Below are positions 25,079 to 32,252 of a stretch of DNA of 36,347 nt, in pieces. This stretch comes from Inconstantimicrobium porci (lineage in GTDB: Bacteria > Bacillota > Clostridia > Clostridiales > Clostridiaceae): contig NZ_VULX01000030.1 in the NCBI RefSeq assembly GCF_009696465.1, positions 1 to 36,347 on the forward strand, in the 5' to 3' direction. The notes beneath the pieces were generated by a model. The model was given only the letters and a program-made list of their open reading frames with translations. It did no database searches and was not told where the DNA came from. Every line of letters begins with the position of its first letter. The first letter of the stretch is position 1. Position numbers and translations under genes: made by a program.

Positions 25079-25870
25079 ATGAGAGAAGAAAAATTACAAC
25101 AAATAATTGAAATGATACCAATAATACAAACTTTGTCTGAAGAAGATTTAGTCATTAGTGTATGGGACAGAGAAGCAACTGTGCTATATTGTGTTAAGTC
25201 AAAAAGTTTTCCGGCAAATTTTCATTTTGATGTAGGTTACAAAGTAACTGATAGAAATGATAAGTTATTTGTAGCTATGGATACAGGGAAGACAGTTCAT
25301 AACCATATACCTAAAGAAGTATTTGGTGTAACTATTGAAGGAAATATTACGCCTATATTTGATAATGGTAAAGTTGTTGGCTGTATATCATGTGTGTATT
25401 CATTAGAAAAGAAGGAAGAACTTGAAAATCATGCAAAAGAACTTAAAGCTATGCTTGCAGATTCTAAGGATTCTATTAATCAGATTTTAAATGCAGCTAT
25501 TAATTCATCTGAATATTTAAATCAGGTACACGAGTACATGAGTAAACTTGAGTCATCTGTTAAAGGTGTTTATAGCGTAGTTGAAGCTATAAAAGGTAAC
25601 ACTTCACGTACTAAGATGCTTGCACTTAATGCATCAATTGAAGCTGCAAGAGCAGGAGAAAGTGGCAAAGGATTCAGTATAGTTGCTAATGAAATGGGCA
25701 AATTATCAAAAATGAGTGCTGATTCAGTAACAGAAATAAATGAAACTTTAAATGAAATGGTATCATCAATCACTGACGTTGTAAACGCAGTAAAGAAAAT
25801 TGATGAAGTTTCATACAAAAACAATTCAGAAGTTGAAAAGATAATATCTGATCTTAATAAAGTGCTATAA
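25079..25870 (+). CDS. Soluble methyl-accepting chemotaxis-type protein
   Basis: 263 residues with no membrane segment. Residues 1-115 form a small PAS-like sensor ([36 protein letters not shown]). A helical linker leads to a short signalling hairpin whose tip, [20 protein letters not shown], is the conserved CheA/CheW-contact motif of chemoreceptors. The cytoplasmic helices are much shorter than in a full receptor (about 130 residues), so methylation sites are few or absent. Several Cys occur in the sensor, which could suit redox or metal sensing, but this is not shown. The ribosome site (GAGTAGG) is weak. A strong terminator follows, so it is monocistronic. Confidence 0.85.
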   Translation: MREEKLQQIIEMIPIIQTLSEEDLVISVWDREATVLYCVKSKSFPANFHFDVGYKVTDRNDKLFVAMDTGKTVHNHIPKEVFGVTIEGNITPIFDNGKVVGCISCVYSLEKKEELENHAKELKAMLADSKDSINQILNAAINSSEYLNQVHEYMSKLESSVKGVYSVVEAIKGNTSRTKMLALNASIEAARAGESGKGFSIVANEMGKLSKMSADSVTEINETLNEMVSSITDVVNAVKKIDEVSYKNNSEVEKIISDLNKVL

Positions 25871-25880
25871 TAATAGACAT

Positions 25881-25926
25881 AAAAAGGTTATTCACTTACT
25901 AATTCAAGTGGATAACCTTTTTATTT
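25881..25926 (+). terminator. Terminator of the soluble chemoreceptor gene
   Basis: AAAAGGTTATTCACTT pairs with AAGTGGATAACCTTTT around a short loop and is followed by a T-rich tract. Confidence 0.92.
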
Positions 25927-26109
25927 TATAGATATTTAAAAACTTAAGAGAGGGCAAGACATATAAAGAAACGACTTGGAGCGTGTTAGGGCGGAGACTT
26001 TGGAATATGTCTTTCACACCTGTTTATTCATAATTATTCATAAAGTTTCTATTTTTATTTCAAAACGTTTTTTTATCATATAAGTATGAAATGAGGAGAT
26101 GAGAAAAAA

Positions 26110-26778
26110 ATGTGATTAAAGAAGATTAGAAAGAAAAAATTACAGAGTATTTTAATAGTTTTAATTGTATCAATTTGTTCATTACTTATGTGTGGTTCGA
26201 TTGTGATTATAACATCACTTAAAAACATTAGGAATATAGACGGAGTCAGCAAGCCATCTTCAGATGAAGAGGTCATAATTCCAAAGGTTATGGCAAGTGA
26301 ATTTAATATTAATCTTAATGATTATATAGATATTACAAGTGGCGATAAGAAGTATTCATATAAGGTTGTTGGAACATTTGCAGATCCGTTTTCAAAAAAT
26401 ATATCATTTCAGTCTGAACTCCTAGTTACAAAGATACCTGATGGTCTTACAAAAGAGCTGGAACTTAATATATATATGCCAATGAGGGAACAAAAGGCAG
26501 TGAAATTACAGATGATTATTTAAAGAACAATAATGGTGTTTTAGAAGGAGCATTTAATGAAGTAGAAGCTTGTTTAACTAATTTAGCAGCAACTGAACAG
26601 ATTATGGGAGCAATACTATCCATTTAACATGGCTTTAAGAACAATTGAAAGAGACAGAAAAAATACTTTACTTATCGATGTAGGAGATTATATTGATATT
26701 TATTTTCCAGGTAAGAAGAAAGTCAGCATGCTTATAGTAGGACTTAGCCAGGGATTTTACAATATGGAGGATAATTAA
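26110..26778 (+). pseudogene. FtsX-family ABC permease, heavily decayed
   Basis: The ATG at 26110 is followed at once by TGA, probably a former Trp codon, then by LKKIRKKKLQSILIVLIVSI and CSLLMCGS, the first membrane helix of FtsX-like permeases. The frame continues through the extracellular part (KVMASEFNINLNDYIDITSG) to a stop at 26521-26523, shifts to DDYLKNNNGVLEGAFNEVEA ending near 26628, and resumes with MALRTIERDRKNTLL joined directly to VGDYIDIYFPGKKKVSMLIV. Several helices are missing, so there are at least two internal deletions, a frameshift and a nonsense codon. An ATPase fragment follows after one base. Such pairs in clostridia usually export antimicrobial peptides or other toxic compounds. 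Confidence 0.75.
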
Positions 26779-26779
26779 T

Positions 26780-27025
26780 ATGAAAAAAGCAATTATGAAA
26801 ACTGAACTTTTATGCAAAAGTTTTGTCAGTGATGGTGAAGTAACTAATGTTCTTAAGAATATTAGTTTAGATATATACGAAAGTGATTTTACAGTAATAA
26901 TGGGAAGTTCAGGATCAGGAAAATCTACATTGTTATATATGCTTAGTGGTATGGATAGTGTAACAAGTGGCAAGGTATTTCTTAATGATAAGGAGATAAC
27001 ATTAGAACAGATGGATTGGTTATAA
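26780..27025 (+). pseudogene. ABC transporter ATPase, N-terminal fragment
   Basis: 81 residues: MKKAIMKTELLCKSFVSDGE, the Walker A loop GSSGSGKST in VIMGSSGSGKSTLLYMLSGM, and SGKVFLNDKEI, as in LolD/MacB-type ATPases paired with FtsX permeases. It breaks off at EQMDWL, well before the Q loop, signature and Walker B, so it cannot hydrolyse ATP normally. The final codons come from a 16-bp sequence that is repeated inverted just beyond. The ribosome site is GGAGG at 26766-26770. Confidence 0.85.
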
Positions 27026-27053
27026 TTACTGTCTAATTAATTATAACCAATCC
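27013..27053. repeat. 16-bp perfect inverted repeat at the junction of two broken genes
   Basis: GGATTGGTTATAATTA (27013-27028) and its exact complement (27038-27053) flank nine bases. The left arm supplies the last codons and stop of the ATPase fragment (…DWL) and the right arm those of the leftward LysR fragment (…DWL). A useful terminator has been made, or a foldback duplication formed during the deletion. Confidence 0.85.
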
Positions 27054-27235
27054 AGTATTAATTTCTGTCCGCAGTCAGTTAGAAAAACTTTTTTGCCAAT
27101 ACGATCAAAAAGTTTTGTGTTTAGGTCAAGCTCCAGGTTGCGTATATGATCTGAAATTGTAGACTGGGAGTAATTTAGTTCCTCAGCAGCTGCTCTGAAA
27201 TTTAGTAATTTTGATACAGTAATAAATGTTTTTAG
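27041..27235 (-). pseudogene. LysR-family regulator, helix-turn-helix fragment
   Basis: On the minus strand the frame reads LKTFITVSKLLNFRAAAEEL, then NYSQSTISDHIRNLELDLNT and KLFDRIGKKVFLTDCGQKLI before the stop at 27041. This is the LysR N-terminal DNA-binding domain almost complete. It lacks a start codon (a TAG lies directly upstream, within what should be the first residues) and the whole effector domain. It ends in the inverted repeat shared with the ATPase fragment. Confidence 0.85.
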
Positions 27236-27340
27236 CTATAATTCTAAATTTAAAAATCTAAATTTTAAATTAGTAAGGATGATTATGAACGAATAGTGTA
27301 TTTTATTCTCTTCGTTCAGATCTCATATCTCTTATCTATG

Positions 27341-28357
27341 CTAATCAGTGTATCCATCTGGGTTATTGCTTTGCCATCTCCATGAATCTCTGCACATATC
27401 ATTAATGTCTTTTTCAGCTACCCATCCAAGTTCTTCTTTAGCCTTTGATGCATCTGCATAACAAGTTGCTACATCGCCAGCTCTTCTTGAGTCTATAACA
27501 TAAGGTATTTCCTTGCCACATGCTTTTGAAAATGCTTTTACAAGTTCAAGAACACTAATACCTTTGCCAGTACCAAGGTTATAAGTAACTAGTCCACAGT
27601 TTGTTTTTAGCTTGTCTAAAGCTTTTATATGACCTTTGGCTAAGTCGACAACATGTATATAATCTCTGACACCTGTTCCATCTGGTGTGTCATAATCATT
27701 ACCAAATACATGAAGCTTTTCAAGCTTACCTACAGCTACTTTTGTAATATAAGGCATGATATTGTTTGGAACTCCCTTAGGGTTTTCTCCAATCTTTCCG
27801 CTTTCATGAGCACCAATTGGATTGAAGTAACGTAATAATGCTATATTCCATGAATTATCTGATTTATAAAGATCCTTTAATATATCTTCAGTTATAGTCT
27901 TTGTATTGCCATAAGGATTTGTTGCGTGCTGTAATGGTGAACTTTCCTTTAATGGCATAACTTTAGAATTTCCGTATACTGTAGCAGATGAACTAAATAC
28001 TATATTTTTAACATTGTATTTTTTCATTACTTTTAGAAGCACTAGGGTGCTGGTTAAATTGTTATTGTAATATTCAAGTGGTTTCTGAACAGATTCACCG
28101 ACTGCTTTTAGTGCTGCAAAGTGAATAACTGCATCTATTTTATTTTCTTTAAAGACTTTGTCCACTTTTTCTTCGTCAAGAAGATCATAATCATAGAATT
28201 TAATATCTTTTCCTGTTATCTCTTTTACTCTTTTTAAAACTATTTTACTGCTATTTACAAGATTATCGATTATGACAACATCATAACCAGCATTTAATAG
28301 CTCAACTGTTGTGTGACTTCCGATAAATCCTGCTCCGCCTGTAATTAAAACTGTCAT
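27341..28357 (-). CDS. galE: UDP-glucose 4-epimerase
   Basis: 338 residues, the normal length of GalE. The NAD loop is TGGAGFIG (residues 6-13), the catalytic Ser/Thr lies in FSSSATVYG (121-129) and the YxxxK pair is Tyr149 and Lys153 in NPYGNTK. GVRDYIHVVDLAKGHIKAL and YNLGTGKGISVLELV close the family pattern. The enzyme interconverts UDP-glucose and UDP-galactose for the Leloir pathway and for surface polysaccharide. It has AGGAGG six bases before the ATG and stands alone, with no galK or galT beside it, which favours a role in envelope sugar supply. Confidence 0.97.
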   Translation of the reverse strand: MTVLITGGAGFIGSHTTVELLNAGYDVVIIDNLVNSSKIVLKRVKEITGKDIKFYDYDLLDEEKVDKVFKENKIDAVIHFAALKAVGESVQKPLEYYNNNLTSTLVLLKVMKKYNVKNIVFSSSATVYGNSKVMPLKESSPLQHATNPYGNTKTITEDILKDLYKSDNSWNIALLRYFNPIGAHESGKIGENPKGVPNNIMPYITKVAVGKLEKLHVFGNDYDTPDGTGVRDYIHVVDLAKGHIKALDKLKTNCGLVTYNLGTGKGISVLELVKAFSKACGKEIPYVIDSRRAGDVATCYADASKAKEELGWVAEKDINDMCRDSWRWQSNNPDGYTD

Positions 28358-28402
28358 AATAAACCTCCTAATTAATCAATACATTATTCTAATAACAATA
28401 TT

Positions 28403-28411
28403 AGTATAACA
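28403..28411 (-). promoter_or_regulatory. Candidate galE promoter, extended -10
   Basis: On the minus strand the sequence TGTTATACT is an extended -10 (TG-n-TATACT) about 46 bases before the start codon. No good -35 was found at 17 bases. Confidence 0.4.
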
Positions 28412-28519
28412 TCTACTTAATAAACAAAATTGTAATATATTGCTTTCTTATAGAAGGTTCTTTAGATATATAAACTTCATATTATTGTAGCAAATAAAAT
28501 TTATAGGAAATAAAGTAAA

Positions 28520-28557
28520 TATAATAATTGACAAATAAGTAACTAGTTACTTATTTG
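28520..28557 (+). promoter_or_regulatory. Promoter region with 26-bp perfect palindrome
   Basis: TATAAT (28520-28525) and TTGACA (28528-28533) both match promoter boxes. A perfect 26-bp palindrome covers 28532-28557, centred on AACTAGTT, with half site CAAATAAGTAAC. It lies just before the ribosome site GGGAGG of a broken small gene. Its length and symmetry fit the operator of a dimeric repressor of the TetR or MarR type. Confidence 0.65.
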
Positions 28558-28573
28558 CGTTGGGAGGAAAAAT

Positions 28574-28730
28574 ATGATTGATGATCTTAAAACAGATGAA
28601 ATACTAAGTCAATATGAGATTTTAGGAACAACAAATGAATGAAGATGAAATCAGAGATTTATTTAAGCTTCTGATAAAACTTTATGGTGGAATAGAGAAA
28701 CTTGAAAAAGAAGTAGATTTAAAAGAATAA
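28574..28730 (+). pseudogene. Regulator remnant (both ends kept, middle lost)
   Basis: The ATG at 28574 with GGGAGG opens 22 codons (MIDDLKTDEILSQYEILGTT) and stops. In another frame, 28635-28730, the sequence reads MNEDEIRDLFKLLIKLYGGI followed by EKLEKEVDLKE, which looks like the final helix of a TetR-type or similar regulator. The helix-turn-helix and ligand domain are missing. The palindromic operator upstream and the flavodoxin-like gene downstream suggest that this was the repressor of a small operon. The exact regulator family is uncertain. Confidence 0.45.
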
Positions 28731-28753
28731 AACTTAAATTAGGGGGAAGGGAA

Positions 28754-29065
28754 ATGATAAAGAAGATATTATTAACAGTTTTAGCTGTTATAGTTGTGTT
28801 TATAGGTTCAGTTGTGTGGATAGTTAAGGCAAATGATAAAGAAAATAAGGATAACGCTGTGAGTTTTGACAAAGGCAACAGCAGTAAAACTGTGCTGATT
28901 GTTTACCAGAATGGCAGATCATCTTTTAGCAAAGATACTGATGAATCTGTTAAATTTAAAGATGTTTTCAAGACAGAAGTTATAGGATCTTTTAAGGTAG
29001 TTAAATCAAAGTTTGATGCAGATAAAGACTTACCAATCAAAGAAGTAAGAAAGATAATAAAATAG
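28754..29065 (+). pseudogene. Membrane-anchored flavodoxin-like protein with internal deletion
   Basis: 103 residues: a signal anchor (IKKILLTVLAVIVVFIGSVV), a short linker, then KTVLIVYQNGRSSFSKDTDE, which resembles the first strand and phosphate-binding loop of flavodoxins. It then jumps to FKDVFKTEVIGSFKVVKSKF, DADKDLPIKEVRKIIK, which looks like the family's last strand and helix. The FMN-binding centre of about 100 residues is missing, but the frame is open. It has a good ribosome site (AGGGGGAAGGG). It may be translated into a small membrane-anchored peptide but cannot bind flavin in the normal way. A CDP-alcohol transferase gene follows. Confidence 0.6.
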
Positions 29066-29093
29066 ATTTATGAAATTAAGGCGGTTTGAGCTT

Positions 29094-29741
29094 ATGCAGG
29101 AACAAAGGAAATCTTTAAAGAATATACCGGCACTTATATTTGTAAATTTGATTACGCTGTCAAGAATACCTCTAATAATTACCTTTATATATAATCTCAT
29201 AAATTATCTGAGTACAGGAGCATCAGCAGATAATTTAAAGGCAGTCATAATATCATGCTGCATTATCTTTTCAGATTTTATAGATGGAAAGCTTGCAAGA
29301 AGATATGGTGTAACGACAAAGGCTGGGCAGGTTTTAGATATATATCTTGATTTTATATACATAATCGTAGGAGTATTGATATTAGCGGTATACAGGCAGA
29401 TAGATTATTATTTCATTGCAGTAATAATCTATAAGTTTTTAGAAATTATCATTATCTCAAAACTGTTCAAGGGAAGGTTCTGCTGTAAAAAGGGGACAGA
29501 CTATTTCTTTGATAGATTAGGAACAATAGTCAGTGGAATTTATTATGTAGTCCCTACTGCAGTAATTAGTCTGACTTACTTAGATGTACCTTTTAAAGAA
29601 GTTATTATAAGAGTCAGCCTGATGGTTATTACATTATTAACTTTCATAGCGAGTATTGAGAAGATAAAAAATTCATGTTTGATAAAAAAACTGCTACGTT
29701 ATAGAGAAGGAAGCAGTATAAATAATTATTTATTTTTGTAG
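29094..29741 (+). CDS. CDP-alcohol phosphatidyltransferase family protein
   Basis: 215 residues from ATG 29094, preceded by AAGGCGG; an in-frame ATG at 29070 would add eight residues but lacks a ribosome site. The catalytic motif is complete: SDFIDGKLAR, then GQVLDIYLD, giving DxxDGxxARx8GxxxDxxxD. About six membrane helices follow the family plan. These enzymes transfer a phosphatidyl group from CDP-diacylglycerol to an alcohol such as glycerol phosphate, serine or inositol, in the membrane. The acceptor cannot be told. It sits right behind the flavodoxin-like remnant, probably in the same transcript, and its end overlaps the convergent AraC gene by 16 bases. Confidence 0.87.
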   Translation: MQEQRKSLKNIPALIFVNLITLSRIPLIITFIYNLINYLSTGASADNLKAVIISCCIIFSDFIDGKLARRYGVTTKAGQVLDIYLDFIYIIVGVLILAVYRQIDYYFIAVIIYKFLEIIIISKLFKGRFCCKKGTDYFFDRLGTIVSGIYYVVPTAVISLTYLDVPFKEVIIRVSLMVITLLTFIASIEKIKNSCLIKKLLRYREGSSINNYLFL

Positions 29742-30487
29742 TTCTTTTTATAACTTTGTATTGAAATTCCCATGTACTTTCTGAACATTTTACACATGTG
29801 ACTTTTATCAGATAAATTTAAATCCATGGCTAATGATGTTTCAGATTTATCTTTAAGTATTTCTGATTTAAGTATTCTCATCTTAGCCTGCATATGGTAT
29901 TGATTTGGTGTTATACCCATTTCTTTTTTAAAAATTCTTATAAGATGAAATTTTGAAATAAAGAATGTTTTTGAAAGCTCATCTAGGTCAAATTTCTGAT
30001 CGGCATGATCAATTATGTACCTGCAGATATCAGCAACGACTGTATTACTGCAGGTATTTTCATTTTCGTATTTATGTGAAACAACATCAGAGACCAATTC
30101 TAGTATTGAATTAAAGAATTCATCTTCGTCATTATTGTCTTTAAAATTTGAACATAGGGACATGAATCTTTCACTGTCTTTATCAGAAACATAATAGTCA
30201 TTAAAGTATAACCTACATGACTTTGTTTTAAGTTCATTTTTAAAACAGATAGTTATATATTCATATGTAGAATCAGACTCAAACTTTACTGCAGTATTAG
30301 AAGGAATAATAAAAATATCAGATTTTTTTAGCAGTTTTTCATGATTGTTTATATTAAATGATACATTGCCATCAAGAACAGCACCAATGCAGAAACATTC
30401 ATGGCTGTGCATTGGGAAGCAGTGATTGCTTTTTCCATATAAAATTTCAACATTACCATGTTCATAAAAATGCAGATTATTTTTCAC
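29726..30487 (-). CDS. AraC-family transcriptional regulator
   Basis: 253 residues from a GTG at 30485-30487, which follows AGAGGTG; a longer frame to 30568 has no ribosome site. Residues 1-90 form a cupin-like ligand domain (HCFPMHSHECFCIGAVLDG, NHEKLLKKSDIFIIPSN). The last 100 hold the double helix-turn-helix of AraC/XylS proteins: FDLDELSKTFFISKFHLIRI, FKKEMGITPNQYHMQAKM and MDLNLSDKSHMCKMFRKYMG, ISIQSYKK. No obvious target is adjacent except the convergent transferase and the divergent chemoreceptor. The His residues of the cupin suggest a small-molecule ligand, often a sugar or an amine. Confidence 0.92.
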   Translation of the reverse strand: MKNNLHFYEHGNVEILYGKSNHCFPMHSHECFCIGAVLDGNVSFNINNHEKLLKKSDIFIIPSNTAVKFESDSTYEYITICFKNELKTKSCRLYFNDYYVSDKDSERFMSLCSNFKDNNDEDEFFNSILELVSDVVSHKYENENTCSNTVVADICRYIIDHADQKFDLDELSKTFFISKFHLIRIFKKEMGITPNQYHMQAKMRILKSEILKDKSETSLAMDLNLSDKSHMCKMFRKYMGISIQSYKKNYKNK

Positions 30488-30686
30488 ATAAATCACCTCT
30501 GATACTATAATTATACTATATAATTTGTGGATACTTAAGGTTTTTAATTTAATAGAGAAAAAGTTCAATTTTGGTGTATAGAATTTTACGTGGCTGTAGA
30601 GAAAAAGCGTAAAGAATCGACAAAATTAGACGAGAATTTTAACGGTAAGTTTGATTTGATTATAAAAAAGGAAGGAAATACAATTT

Positions 30687-32180
30687 ATGAATAATGAAAA
30701 TCAAAATGATGTTAACACGTTATATTATGAGAAATGTAATAAGTTTTTAATAGCAATGGGATCTTTAATATGTATTCTTACTACCATTATGGGGGTGGCA
30801 AGGTATTTTAAGGGGGATAGAAGTATTTATTTTGTTATTTTAATGGTATGTATTACTGCTATGTTTATTGGATCTGGAATATATGCCTTAAAAACAAACC
30901 CTAGTAGTAAAAAACTCCCTTGGGTTTGTGCAGTATTATTCTCAATAACATATATTGCGAATGTATCAAAATCAGAGGTTCCAGCAACACTTACAATGCT
31001 TTATCCAGGTATAGTGCTATTTTTAGTATATAAAAATAGAAGGATTATTATTTTTCAACATTTATGCTGTGCTATAGCAATAATGTTGTTTTTTGTTAAT
31101 AATGCTGGTAAAGATGTTATATCTGAAGCCGGAGTTATACTTATAATAATCCTTATATTTATACCTACTGCTTCGTATATAGGTAAATTATTAAAAATGT
31201 TAGATCATTATATGAATTTAAGTATTGATCAGGTAAATAGTCAGAAAAATGATCTTGAAGAAATGTTTAGCCGATTAAAGAGCACTTCTGATAATGTTAA
31301 AACACATTCAGAAGAACTTAAAGTTATCGTTAATGAATTTGGAGAAAGCACAATTACTGTTAATAAATCTATAGATGAAATAGCAGGGGGGGCAAAAAAT
31401 ACAGCACAGAGTATTCAGGAAGAAACTATTCTTATTGATAATATAAATAAGAAAATTAAGGATGTTTCTTTATCAACTATGGAAGTTAGTAAATGCTCAG
31501 AAGCTGCTTCGGAAGCCGTAGCTAATGGAACTAAATCTATGGATATGCTTGCCGAGAAGAGTAGATATATCATGCACAAAAACAGTGCTGTAAGTGCCAG
31601 TATGAAGGAACTTGAAGTTAAATCTTCTGATATAGCATCGATAACTAATGTAATTTCTGAGATTGCAAACAAAACTAACCTTCTTGCACTTAACGCATCA
31701 ATTGAGGCTGCAAGAGCAGGTGAGGCTGGAAGAGGATTCGCAGTAGTTGCTGAAGAAATTTCAAAGCTTGCAGAAGAATGTAGAGCTAATGCTGAAAACA
31801 TTGAAAAAATAGTTGTTCAACTTCAAAATGATACAAAGGAATCTGTTTTAAATGTAGAAAAACTTGTTGAAGAAACTATGGCTCAAGGCCAGATAGTAAC
31901 TAACACTAGTGAATCATTCAAGAAAATAGAAGAATCTATAAATACTGTACAGGATGAAATACTAGATGTTAATAAGCATATGAAAGATGTTATTGATGCA
32001 AATGAAAAAATACTGACAAGTATAATGTCATTATCATCAATATCTGAAGAAACATTAGCTGTATCAGAGGAAAGTACAAGTATATCATCAGAAAGTCTTA
32101 TAAAAGTTCAAATACTTGAAAGTATAAGTGATAATATATACTTATCAATGAGGGAACTGGAAAAATATTTTGAAAAATAA
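30687..32180 (+). CDS. Membrane methyl-accepting chemotaxis protein
   Basis: 497 residues. The first 170 hold about six membrane helices with very short loops ([20 protein letters not shown] to [20 protein letters not shown]) and no extracellular domain. The sensor is therefore in the membrane itself, unlike the two-helix receptors with a dCache domain. There is no HAMP domain; a coiled coil leads straight into the signalling domain, with the tip [20 protein letters not shown] and [13 protein letters not shown]. Glu/Gln-rich helices on both sides could be methylated. The promoter was not identified. It is divergent from the AraC gene and ends at a terminator shared with the next, convergent gene. 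Confidence 0.92.
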   Translation: MNNENQNDVNTLYYEKCNKFLIAMGSLICILTTIMGVARYFKGDRSIYFVILMVCITAMFIGSGIYALKTNPSSKKLPWVCAVLFSITYIANVSKSEVPATLTMLYPGIVLFLVYKNRRIIIFQHLCCAIAIMLFFVNNAGKDVISEAGVILIIILIFIPTASYIGKLLKMLDHYMNLSIDQVNSQKNDLEEMFSRLKSTSDNVKTHSEELKVIVNEFGESTITVNKSIDEIAGGAKNTAQSIQEETILIDNINKKIKDVSLSTMEVSKCSEAASEAVANGTKSMDMLAEKSRYIMHKNSAVSASMKELEVKSSDIASITNVISEIANKTNLLALNASIEAARAGEAGRGFAVVAEEISKLAEECRANAENIEKIVVQLQNDTKESVLNVEKLVEETMAQGQIVTNTSESFKKIEESINTVQDEILDVNKHMKDVIDANEKILTSIMSLSSISEETLAVSEESTSISSESLIKVQILESISDNIYLSMRELEKYFEK

Positions 32181-32197
32181 GTGTTATAACAAATAGG

Positions 32198-32236
32198 AAA
32201 AGCTTCAGTACTAATGTTAGTGCTGAAGCTTTTTGT
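32198..32236. terminator. Bidirectional terminator
   Basis: AAAAGCTTCAGTACTA and TTAGTGCTGAAGCTTTT pair with one G-U around a short loop; T runs flank both sides, serving the chemoreceptor and the convergent LTA synthase-like gene. Confidence 0.9.
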
Positions 32237-32252
32237 TATATTAGTAAATTAA

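Noticed and set aside
26113-26115. TGA as second codon of the permease read as selenocysteine
   Set aside because: No SECIS-like hairpin is evident and the rest of the gene has further stops and deletions, so a nonsense mutation of Trp is simpler.
27285-27323. TGAACGAA/TTCGTTCA inverted repeat after galE as a terminator
   Set aside because: The arms pair, but no T run follows on the minus strand, so intrinsic termination is not supported.
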